Positions 26,593-34,771 of a DNA stretch of 41,891 bases are shown piece after piece. The DNA comes from Isotricha intestinalis (taxonomy: Eukaryota; Ciliophora; Litostomatea; Vestibuliferida; Isotrichidae), in contig JAJJLU010003650.1 of NCBI GenBank assembly GCA_023807065.1, positions 1-41,891 on the forward strand. The letters are read 5' to 3'. The notes below the pieces were generated by a model. The model worked only from the letters and a program-made list of their open reading frames with translations. It made no database searches and had not been told where the DNA came from. Made by a program: the position numbers and the translations under genes. How positions within the stretch are numbered: position 1 is the first letter of the stretch; each line of letters opens with the position of its first letter.

Positions 26593-27675
26593 ATGGAATC
26601 TAATAATGTTCTTCAAACAGAAGAAATAAAAGAAGAAAAAAAAGAAGAAATGAAAGAAGACAATAAACAAGAAAATAATGAAGAAATGAAAGAAGATAAT
26701 AAAGAATTAAATAAAGAAGAAAATAAAGAAGAAAATAAAGAAGAAAATAAAGAAGAAAATAAAGAATTAAATAAAGAAGAAAATAAAGAAGAAAATAAAG
26801 AAGAAAATAAAGAAGAAAATAAAGAAGAAAATAAAGAAGAAAATAAAGAATTAAATGAATTACCAGATGATCAAGATTTAATTGATGCAATAAAAAAGAT
26901 AGAAAATAAAAATTTATATCCTAATTTACTTCAATTAAATAAATATAATAATGATTTAATTGAATTAGAGCAAGCTAATTACAGAAAAGATTTCATAGAT
27001 TTAAGGAATAAATATGAATTAAAATATTTTGATTTATACTCGAAGATAAAAGACATAATATTTTCAGAAACTGAAATTCCTGAAATAGAAAAAGAAGAAT
27101 ATATAAAATATAATATAAATGAAGAAGAATCTAAAAAAAATAAAGAAATTCCATCTTTTTGGAGAAAAGTAATTCAAAATTGTAAATGTTATACTTGTAA
27201 TGATAAAGACATTCCAATTTTAGATAATTTAATAAATATAATTATAATACCTTTAGAAAATAAAATTGATTTTCAAGTAAAGTATATTTTTAAAGAAAAT
27301 GACTTTATGGAAAATTTAATATTATCAAAGAAATATTATTATAATATATTAAATGAAAAATTAATTAAAGTTGAAGGATGTGATATTAATTGGAAAAGTG
27401 AAGAAAAAAATCCAAAAATTAAAAAAACTGTTAAAATTGTTAAAAAAAAAAAATCTAAAGAAAAACAAATTATTACTAAAGAAATTGATTCTTTTTTTGA
27501 TATTTTCAGTGAAAAAATTAAAGATAATTTACCTAATGAAGATCAACAAGCTAGATTTCTTAAAGAAGATTTTCTTCCTAATTCTTTAGAATATTATTTA
27601 AATTTATTTATTCTTGATGATGAATGTTCAAGCTGTGAAAATAAACATTCACATAAAAAAAAAGATAAAAAATAA
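26593..27675 (+). CDS. NAP1: NAP1-family nucleosome assembly protein
   Basis: The 360-residue protein has a Glu/Lys/Asn-rich N-terminus (about 1-92) made largely of NKEE/NKEL repeats. The NAP domain follows: a dimerisation helix (LYPNLLQLNKYNNDLIELEQ, then FIDLRNKYELKYFDLY), IPSFWRKVIQN (compare IPEFWLTAMKN), FQVKYIFKENDFMENLILSK, GCDINWK and SFFDIFSEKIKDNLPNEDQQ. NAP1 proteins chaperone histones H2A-H2B, shuttle them into the nucleus and help assemble chromatin. The usual long acidic C-terminal tail is missing. Instead a Cys/His/Lys tail (CSSCENKHSHKKKDKK) closes the protein, and the acidic repeats sit at the N-terminus. It ends in TAA. Confidence 0.9.
   Translation: MESNNVLQTEEIKEEKKEEMKEDNKQENNEEMKEDNKELNKEENKEENKEENKEENKELNKEENKEENKEENKEENKEENKEENKELNELPDDQDLIDAIKKIENKNLYPNLLQLNKYNNDLIELEQANYRKDFIDLRNKYELKYFDLYSKIKDIIFSETEIPEIEKEEYIKYNINEEESKKNKEIPSFWRKVIQNCKCYTCNDKDIPILDNLINIIIIPLENKIDFQVKYIFKENDFMENLILSKKYYYNILNEKLIKVEGCDINWKSEEKNPKIKKTVKIVKKKKSKEKQIITKEIDSFFDIFSEKIKDNLPNEDQQARFLKEDFLPNSLEYYLNLFILDDECSSCENKHSHKKKDKK
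26697..26850 (+). repeat. Tandem 12-bp coding repeat in NAP1
   Basis: The unit AATAAAGAAGAA (Asn-Lys-Glu-Glu) is repeated about a dozen times with two AATAAAGAATTA (Asn-Lys-Glu-Leu) variants spaced so that larger blocks are duplicated. All units are in frame, so copy-number change would keep the gene open. Assembly of the exact number of copies may be unreliable. Confidence 0.85.
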
Positions 27676-28021
27676 ATTTTAAATATAAAAAGAAATTTAA
27701 TATAAAAAAATAATTTAAAATATTTTTGAAGTAAAATAAATAATATTATATAAATAAGCTCTCTTATAGGACATATATAAATTATATATATTTATTTTTA
27801 GTTTAATAATAATAATAAATAAAGTTTAAAAACAAATGATATATTTAAAAATTTTTTTTATTTATAAACAAAAAAAAAAAAGAAAAAAATAAATTAATAA
27901 AATAAAGATTACTCTCTTTTGAGGTAATATATTAAATGGCATTCTTTATTTATGAAATTAAATTTAATTTTTATTTTTATAATTTAGACAATTATTTTTT
28001 TTTAAATTTTTAAATTTTAAA
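27676..28021. other. Spacer between convergent genes
   Basis: A/T-rich 3' regions of NAP1 and the pepsin-fold gene. It has A runs near 27870 and short TA-rich blocks near 27780. No coding-like frame was seen. Confidence 0.5.
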
Positions 28022-29176
28022 TTATAAAAGGGAATTTTGTTTATTTATTTTTAATATATTTTTTACTAACTTAAAAAGGAAAAAACAACTAATATATAAT
28101 ATAATTGATTGAATTATAATAATAATCTTAATTATATTTTTATTATTTCCAATTACTGAATTGGAATCTCCATAAAATGAAATTGAATGATTTTCTAAAT
28201 CAAATTGAGTGATTATTTTTCTTAAAAATATATTTCCAATAAACCATTTATTATGATTATATTCATTTGATTGAATCATTAAAGTATCTCCTTGAATTAA
28301 GTCATCGAAATTTAATAATAATTTAAAATTTATAAAATCAAATATTAAAGGAGAAATATTCTTAAATTTAGTTATATTACAAATAAAGTAAGTTTTATTT
28401 TTTGGATATAAACTATCATCAAATGTTTCATTACATAATGATAAATTTTTATATTTATCAAAGAAAATATATCTAAGATAGTTTATATAATCTTTAGGTG
28501 CTAAAATGCAATCAATATTAATATTAAAATCTGCTTCATAATTATTTATGTAATTACCTACTTTATTTAATTTACAATTCCAACTATTAATATTTCTATT
28601 TATATAACAAGTACCTTTTCTTTTATTTTTAATAATTTCTTTTGGAATTCCTCCAAAAAAAATTAAACCTCCATAAATTGTTTTTTCATAAATTGCAAAA
28701 TTTAGTTTATTTATTATATTTTGTTTTTTCAATTGATAAATAAATGAAAAAGAAGAATTATCAATTTTATGTGATAAACCAATAGAATCAAAGCCAACAA
28801 AATCTTTAATTTCAAATAAATAAAAATTAAAATCATTAAGAATAACATCTTTTTTTTTGACAGAAGATTTTAAATAAAAATTATCTTTTAATATTAAAGC
28901 ATTAGCTTTTCCTAAATCTTCAATAGTTAAATTAATATGTTCATATTTAGAAGAGTTTCTGATGAAATTATATTTTTTAACAAAAAATTTACTGATCCAA
29001 GTATAATTTAAATTTAAATCTAAATGAAAACTTGTTTCTTTTTCATAAGTATCATCTCCATGACTAATATTCATTTTAATACGAATAGGACCTAGAAATT
29101 TAGAATAATTCATAGAAAAAATATAATCACAATAACTAAAATTTATTAAAATCAAAATTACAAATTTACAAAACAT
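28022..29176 (-). CDS. Pepsin-fold membrane protein with altered catalytic motifs
   Basis: The 384-residue protein has an N-terminal signal sequence (FCKFVILILINFSYC), a pepsin-like A1 aspartic-protease fold, and a C-terminal transmembrane helix (about 350-372) with a short cytosolic tail. Fold markers are FHLDLNLNYTWIS (first active-site loop), GLIFFGGIP, and WFIGNIFLRKIITQFDLEN (the family's WILGDVFLRKYYTVFD). The active-site DTG triplets read D53-L-N and D222-C-I. Both aspartates are kept but the Thr and Gly that position them are gone, so it is probably inactive or very altered. Many N-glycosylation sequons fit a secretory-pathway protein. Pseudo-proteases of this fold may bind peptides; the role here is unknown. 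It ends in TAA and is divergent from VPS35. Confidence 0.75.
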   Translation of the reverse strand: MFCKFVILILINFSYCDYIFSMNYSKFLGPIRIKMNISHGDDTYEKETSFHLDLNLNYTWISKFFVKKYNFIRNSSKYEHINLTIEDLGKANALILKDNFYLKSSVKKKDVILNDFNFYLFEIKDFVGFDSIGLSHKIDNSSFSFIYQLKKQNIINKLNFAIYEKTIYGGLIFFGGIPKEIIKNKRKGTCYINRNINSWNCKLNKVGNYINNYEADFNINIDCILAPKDYINYLRYIFFDKYKNLSLCNETFDDSLYPKNKTYFICNITKFKNISPLIFDFINFKLLLNFDDLIQGDTLMIQSNEYNHNKWFIGNIFLRKIITQFDLENHSISFYGDSNSVIGNNKNIIKIIIIIQSIILYISCFFLFKLVKNILKINKQNSLL

Positions 29177-29262
29177 AAATTAATATTTAAAAGAAATAAA
29201 ATTAGTTTAAATAATAAATTAATTAAACATTTATTTATATAATTTAAAAAATTAAAAATATA

Positions 29263-31731
29263 ATGGAACAAGATCAAAATGAATTTTTAGACAGTGCATT
29301 AAAATCAGTAAAAACATCATCATTAAAAATGAAAAATTCAATAGATAAAAATGATATGAGACAAACATTAAAAATAGCAAGTGAATTATTATCAGAATTA
29401 AAAACTTCATTATTATCTCCAAAAAATTATTATCAATTATTTAGTGCAATATTTGATGAATTAATTTATCTTCAAAATTTTTTTAAAGATGAATCAAAAA
29501 GAGGAAGAAGATTAAAAGAATTATATGAAGCAGTTCAACAATCAATTAGTATTATTCCAAGAATATATTTATTAATTACAGTAGGAACAATATTTATTGA
29601 AAGTGATCAATGTGAAGAAAAAGAAGATTTAATTTATGATATGATTCAAATGAGTAAAGGTATTCAAAATCCAATTAGAGGTTTATTTGCAAGATATTTC
29701 TTATTAAAAATGCTTAAGGAACATTTTATTTATATTGAAGATATTATTGATAATTTTAAAGATATGAATAGATTATGGATTAGAATAAATAGATTAACTA
29801 ATGTTAATTTAGATCAAATTCCTGAAATGAGAAATTATTTAAAAGTTTTAGTTGGAGAAAATATTACAAGATTAGCTTCTTTAAAAAATTTAAATTCTGA
29901 AATTTATAGAGAACAAATATTAATTCCTATTATTCAAATTATTTGTGATTGTAATGATGATATTAGTCAACAATATATTATTGAATGTTTAATTATTGCT
30001 TTCCCTGATGAATATAATATAAAATCTATGGATATTATATTAAATTCTCTTCCTAGAATGAATAATAAATTAGATATTAATAATATTATTATTACAATTT
30101 TAGATAAATTATCTAAATTTGATAATCCAGAAAAAAAAGATGATATTCAAGCAAATGAAATTTTTAAAAAATTAGATGATTCAATTACAAAAATAATTGA
30201 GGAATATAATAGAAGTAATGATAGAAATAATGATGTTATGAAATTAATAGAATTACAAAATTCATATTTAAAATTTATAATAAATTTTAATACATTTGAT
30301 AACCCAGAAACAAAATATAAAGCAATAAATGAAATTATTGGTTCATCATATGATGTATTAAACAAAGCAAAAGGAAATAGAAAAATGTCAATAGAAGGAA
30401 TGAAATTAATAAATAAATTATTGTCTAATTTATTAGAAAGTCCAATTTCAATATTTAGAATAAAAAATTTTCCAGATTTAATGTCTTTTCTTGAAGGAGA
30501 ATATAGATCTTCTTTAGCATTAAGAATAATTGATTCATTTGTAAATGAGTTTAATAGAGGAAATATAGATTCAAAAGATAAAATGGAAAGTATTATTGAA
30601 TTTATAAGACCAATGATTGATTTAAATTCAAATTATAATGAAAAATCATTTGAAAATGAACAAAATATCATTTCTAAATTAGTTTATATTCCTTGTTCAA
30701 AAATTCCTCAAGAACAATATGAAATGATTTGCATATTAAAAAATGCTTTTATTGATTTTGCAAAGAATGAAAATGTTGAAATTTCAAATAAAAAATTAAC
30801 TTATTATTATTCTAATTTAATAAATGCTTTATTATTATTAGCTTATGGTGTTAATGAAGCTTATGGAAAAAAAAAGAATATTAACACAAAAATCAAATTT
30901 TCAAAAAAAAATAAAATTCATGTTAATTTTGCAAATTATTATAATATTGAACAATATGATTTAGAAAATGAAGATTCTTTTCTTCCAATTTTTCAAAATA
31001 TTTATAGAACAATAAAAGATATATTAAATGAATTATCTAATTTTTCTCCGAATATTTGTTTTAAATTATATTTAGAATGTGCTCAACAAGTTAATCAATT
31101 GAAATTACCTGTTAAAGGAAGATATGATGAATTTTGTTATTCATTTTTATCTTCTGCTTTAGAATTAATTGTAGAAGGGAAAATTTCACAAGAAAAAAAA
31201 TTTGATTTTTTAATAAATATTATTGGTACTGTTTTAAATAATAAAGTTTTATCTGAAGAAAATTATACTAATTTTGCAAATAATTTAGAACAAATTTCTA
31301 ATAGTTTATTTAAAAGAAGTGAACAATGTATTTCTATGATTAATTGTTCTAAATTATATTATAGTGATACTTTAAAAAATAAAGAAAAATTAATTGAATG
31401 TTTATCAAAAGCAAAAAAATATGCAGAATATGCTATGACTAGTCCAAATAATGCAATTTTATTTATATATATTTTAAATGAATATATGAAATATGATTTA
31501 TTAATTCCTAATTTTGATAAAGATATTAATCCAAAAATTGTAAATGAATTAATTGAATTAATTAAAAATTATATTGTTACCATAAAATCAGAAAATAAAA
31601 ATAAAGAAATTGCAGATTCAATTGAAAATTATTTTATCAATACTTTATTTACAATAAAGAAAAAAAGAGAAAAAAATGATTTAGGAGAATATGGAAAAAT
31701 TTTATCAGAATTAAATTTAGGCAATATTTAA
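29263..31731 (+). CDS. VPS35: Retromer subunit VPS35
   Basis: The 822-residue protein is the large alpha-solenoid core of retromer, which retrieves cargo from endosomes to the Golgi or plasma membrane. The N-terminus has the family's order: LDSALKSVKTSSLKMK, LKIASELLSELKTSLLSPKN, LYEAVQQSISIIPRIYLLIT (P99-R100-I-Y102-L-L, the PRLYLL motif that contacts VPS26), then MIQMSKGIQNPIRGLFARYF. Helical repeats continue to the C-terminus, where LIECLSKAKKYAEYAM is a recognisable VPS29-binding-region motif. The length is a little above the human protein. No break or intron was found. It shares an 86-base upstream spacer with the divergent pepsin-fold gene. It ends in TAA. Confidence 0.95.
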   Translation: MEQDQNEFLDSALKSVKTSSLKMKNSIDKNDMRQTLKIASELLSELKTSLLSPKNYYQLFSAIFDELIYLQNFFKDESKRGRRLKELYEAVQQSISIIPRIYLLITVGTIFIESDQCEEKEDLIYDMIQMSKGIQNPIRGLFARYFLLKMLKEHFIYIEDIIDNFKDMNRLWIRINRLTNVNLDQIPEMRNYLKVLVGENITRLASLKNLNSEIYREQILIPIIQIICDCNDDISQQYIIECLIIAFPDEYNIKSMDIILNSLPRMNNKLDINNIIITILDKLSKFDNPEKKDDIQANEIFKKLDDSITKIIEEYNRSNDRNNDVMKLIELQNSYLKFIINFNTFDNPETKYKAINEIIGSSYDVLNKAKGNRKMSIEGMKLINKLLSNLLESPISIFRIKNFPDLMSFLEGEYRSSLALRIIDSFVNEFNRGNIDSKDKMESIIEFIRPMIDLNSNYNEKSFENEQNIISKLVYIPCSKIPQEQYEMICILKNAFIDFAKNENVEISNKKLTYYYSNLINALLLLAYGVNEAYGKKKNINTKIKFSKKNKIHVNFANYYNIEQYDLENEDSFLPIFQNIYRTIKDILNELSNFSPNICFKLYLECAQQVNQLKLPVKGRYDEFCYSFLSSALELIVEGKISQEKKFDFLINIIGTVLNNKVLSEENYTNFANNLEQISNSLFKRSEQCISMINCSKLYYSDTLKNKEKLIECLSKAKKYAEYAMTSPNNAILFIYILNEYMKYDLLIPNFDKDINPKIVNELIELIKNYIVTIKSENKNKEIADSIENYFINTLFTIKKKREKNDLGEYGKILSELNLGNI

Positions 31732-32355
31732 ATTAAAAATTTTTATATAAAAATAAATATTAAGTTAAATTTAAAATATAAAAGTAAATTAATTATTATA
31801 TAATAATAAATGATTATATTTCATTTAAAAAGAATTTGAATATTTAAAATATCAAGATTAATCAAAAGAATATAAATTTTGATAAGAAAAATTTACTCCT
31901 GCAAAAAATAAGTACTTCAATATTATATAATAATAAAATAAGAGAAAATGATTAAATAATTCAGTGAAAATATAAATATTAATTTAAAAAAAAATCTCAA
32001 AATTTATTATTGTTTTGTAAGAAGAAAAAATAAGAAATAATTATAGTATAATCCTAATTATAATTCAATATTCTAAAAATTCAATTAAAACTAATTAAAA
32101 AAATAAAAAATTAAATAACTGAAATTTCAACTTTCTAATTGTTTTTGTGGATTTTAAAAAATATTTATATAATTTACTATTAAATTATTCTCTATTTTTC
32201 CATTAAATACTTTCAGTTCAAAAATCCAACAATTTCAATATCTTTTATTTTACAATTAGAAAATAATTTAAAATAAAAGTTTTTAGACAAAAAAAAAAAA
32301 AAATTATATTGAATATATTTAAACTTAATATAAAAAGAATTAAATTATTTAATCA
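31732..32355. other. Intergenic region with weak coding-like patch
   Basis: On the plus strand near 31825-31920 a frame reads EFEYLKYQD, a TAA, SKEYKF and then, after further stops, EKFTPAKNKYFNII. Continuing this frame to about 32300 meets stops at nearly the chance rate (about 14 in 160 codons), so I do not call a gene. It may be an old relic. An A run lies near 32290. It contains the VPS35 3' region and the promoter of the next gene. Confidence 0.4.
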
Positions 32356-33468
32356 ATGTCAGATATAGAAATTGAAATGGATAAATATGCTTCTCTAATA
32401 AAAAATGAATGTTCAATTATTTCAAATACTTTTCAAAAATTATCAAATTTATATAAAGAAATGAATGAATATTTAAAAAAAAAAAGAAAAAATTCTAATG
32501 AATATGAAAAAGAAAATATATCTAATAATAATATTGAAAAAGAAGAAGAATTAAATGAGAAAAAAATAGATAAAAAAGAAATAAAAAATGATGAAAGTAA
32601 TAAAAATACAGAAAATGAGAATACAACAAAAAAAAATATTCAAAAAAAAAACAATGATGAAACAATATTAAAAAGAGGATTAATAAAAGCAAAACTTTTA
32701 ATTCAACCAAAATATGATGAAACAGAAGGAAAAATGATAGAAGGATACCAAATATTAGTAATATTTGGTGATTATGAATATTATTTTGGACCTTATAAAT
32801 CCAAAGATTTTGCAAGTGATTTAAAAAATATTATTTTAAATAAATTAGATCAAGCTTCTAATAAATGGGGAAATTGTAAAAAATTAAATAAAGAACAACA
32901 AGATTGTTTATGTAATTGCTTTAAAGAAATTGAAATTACTATTGATAAATTTTTTATTAATAATGAAAATAAAAATAATGATACAAATAATTTAAATAAT
33001 ATTATTTTTAAAAATAAAAATGAAATTAATAATAAAGAAATTAATAATTTAAATAATAATAATGAGGTTAATATTGAAGAAAAAAAGAATAATGATAATA
33101 TAGTAAAAAATGAAATAAAAAATCTTAATACAATTCTTAAAAACAATGATAATGTTGATGAAGAAATAAAAGATAATTCATATAATTTAAATAATATTTC
33201 AAAAAATGAAGGAAATAAAAACCAAAATAAACCAGATAATATAAATGAAAAAGAATTATTAGAAAATTCCATAACTAAAAATAATATAAATAAAAATATA
33301 TTAAAATTAAATAAAGAAAGAACATCTCCTTTAACACCTTCAATAATAAATACTCAAATTATAAATGATAAAAGTCCTGAAAAAAATATTAAAAAAGAAT
33401 TAAATATTCTTCATTATTTAAAAGAAGAAGATTATGATAATGAAAATCAAATAAATAATAATAATTAA
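32356..33468 (+). CDS. Protein of unknown function with central ordered domain
   Basis: The 370-residue protein has an N-terminal helical region (EIEMDKYASLIKNECSII, then FQKLSNLYKEMNEYL). A charged linker follows. The compact central domain (about residues 112-197) is marked by RGLIKAKLLIQPKYDETEG, YQILVIFGDYEYYFGPYKS and KLNKEQQDCLCNCFKEIEI. A long Asn/Lys/Glu-rich tail ends the protein. The central block, with strands followed by helices and three Cys, seems a genuine fold but I do not recognise the family. It has no signal peptide or membrane helix. It is on the same strand as the next two genes with short spacers (68 and about 130 bases). It ends in TAA. Confidence 0.6.
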   Translation: MSDIEIEMDKYASLIKNECSIISNTFQKLSNLYKEMNEYLKKKRKNSNEYEKENISNNNIEKEEELNEKKIDKKEIKNDESNKNTENENTTKKNIQKKNNDETILKRGLIKAKLLIQPKYDETEGKMIEGYQILVIFGDYEYYFGPYKSKDFASDLKNIILNKLDQASNKWGNCKKLNKEQQDCLCNCFKEIEITIDKFFINNENKNNDTNNLNNIIFKNKNEINNKEINNLNNNNEVNIEEKKNNDNIVKNEIKNLNTILKNNDNVDEEIKDNSYNLNNISKNEGNKNQNKPDNINEKELLENSITKNNINKNILKLNKERTSPLTPSIINTQIINDKSPEKNIKKELNILHYLKEEDYDNENQINNNN

Positions 33469-33536
33469 ATATATATTAAACATATATTAAATATATTATG
33501 TTTTTAATATATTACAATTTTTTAAATTAAATTAAA

Positions 33537-34640
33537 ATGTCAATTTTTCAAGAAGTAATTAAAGAACAATATAAAAATTGTTCTTTATCTCCTTCTCCTT
33601 TAATAAAACATTATTTAAATAATTTTCCAATTCAAAAAATAAAAATTACAAAAAAATGTTTTTCACCAAAAAATCCTCAAAATCGAAATTTTATATATTC
33701 TATTATAGATGATTTATCAGGTTTAAAGTTTAAAAAAAAACAAAAAATTCATAAAGGAAAATTAATCGAAAGAAGACAAAGTATTTTTCATTTTTCAAAA
33801 GAAAAAAAAGAAAAACCTTTAAAAAAATTAAAAAATTATCATTTTATTCAAAAACCAATTAATTTAAAAATTTCTTTACCTCATTTAACAAAAAGAGATA
33901 AAATGAATAATTATATTATTAGAGATTATAAAAGTGAAAATGATCCTGATTATTTAAAATATATTTCAAAAAGAGAAGATTTAGATGATAAATATGAAGA
34001 ATTAAAGCAAAAAATTTTATCAAATAATTCAAAAAAAATGAAAAATCAATTTGAAAAATTAAAAAATAGAAAAATTTTAGATAATATTATATTACCAAGT
34101 GATTATGATTTATCAGATAAAAATAAAAAAAGCAGAAATAAAACAATTAATCTAGAAAAATTTTTTACTACTTCTGAAAATATATATAAAAAAGAAAAAA
34201 ATAAATATATCAGGAAAATAAAATCAAGAATAAAAGAACAAGGGAAAGTATTAAGCCAACAAATAGAAAATTTAAAAAAAGATATTATAATTGATATGGA
34301 TAAATGTTCTAATACAATAAATAATGAAAATAATATTAAATTACCTTTTGATGATTCAAATATGCCAAAATTAATTTCAGATAATTTAATACATAGAATA
34401 AATTTAAAAAGAGTAATTAATGATTCAAAAAATATATATAGAGTCATTAATGAAGATGAAAATGATTTAGGAATGGATAATATGGAATTATTTAAAGAAG
34501 AAAGAAGAAAAATGGAATTTAATTATATAAGAATCATTGGAAATAAAAAACCGCCTAAATTTATTAAAAGTAAAGTTAGAACTAATACTGAAAAATTATT
34601 TCATAGTCTTTCTGGTAATTTTTTTGGTGTTGCTTGTTAA
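33537..34640 (+). CDS. Basic protein of unknown function
   Basis: The 367-residue protein is strongly basic. It begins SIFQEVIKEQYKNCSLSPSP, contains Lys-rich segments, a helical middle (KREDLDDKYEELKQKIL, then KYIRKIKSRIKEQGKV) and ends with an ordered block (FNYIRIIGNKKPPKFIKSK, then FHSLSGNFFGVAC). The short Phe/Gly/Cys end is unusual for a low-complexity protein and suggests conserved function. No membrane segment or named domain is visible. It could belong to a cytoskeleton- or cilium-associated protein set, but this is only suggested by composition. It ends in TAA. Confidence 0.6.
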   Translation: MSIFQEVIKEQYKNCSLSPSPLIKHYLNNFPIQKIKITKKCFSPKNPQNRNFIYSIIDDLSGLKFKKKQKIHKGKLIERRQSIFHFSKEKKEKPLKKLKNYHFIQKPINLKISLPHLTKRDKMNNYIIRDYKSENDPDYLKYISKREDLDDKYEELKQKILSNNSKKMKNQFEKLKNRKILDNIILPSDYDLSDKNKKSRNKTINLEKFFTTSENIYKKEKNKYIRKIKSRIKEQGKVLSQQIENLKKDIIIDMDKCSNTINNENNIKLPFDDSNMPKLISDNLIHRINLKRVINDSKNIYRVINEDENDLGMDNMELFKEERRKMEFNYIRIIGNKKPPKFIKSKVRTNTEKLFHSLSGNFFGVAC

Positions 34641-34771
34641 TTTTTTTTATTATATTTATCAATATATATTTTTTGTAGTATTGTTAATTGTTATTATATT
34701 TTTTTAAATATAAACTTAAAATATTATATTATTATTTATTATTCATTTTAATTATTAATAAATATTTAAAA

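Noticed and set aside
26697..26850. CRISPR-like or centromeric repeat array
   Set aside because: The 12-bp units are uninterrupted, in frame and encode Asn-Lys-Glu-Glu within NAP1.
26600..26890. A 96-codon minus-strand frame rich in Leu/Tyr/Phe
   Set aside because: It is the antisense shadow of the NKEE repeats in NAP1.
31815..32310. A long frame downstream of VPS35 that stays open if all stops are read through
   Set aside because: Stops occur at nearly the random rate (about 14 in 160 codons); only a short patch looks coding.
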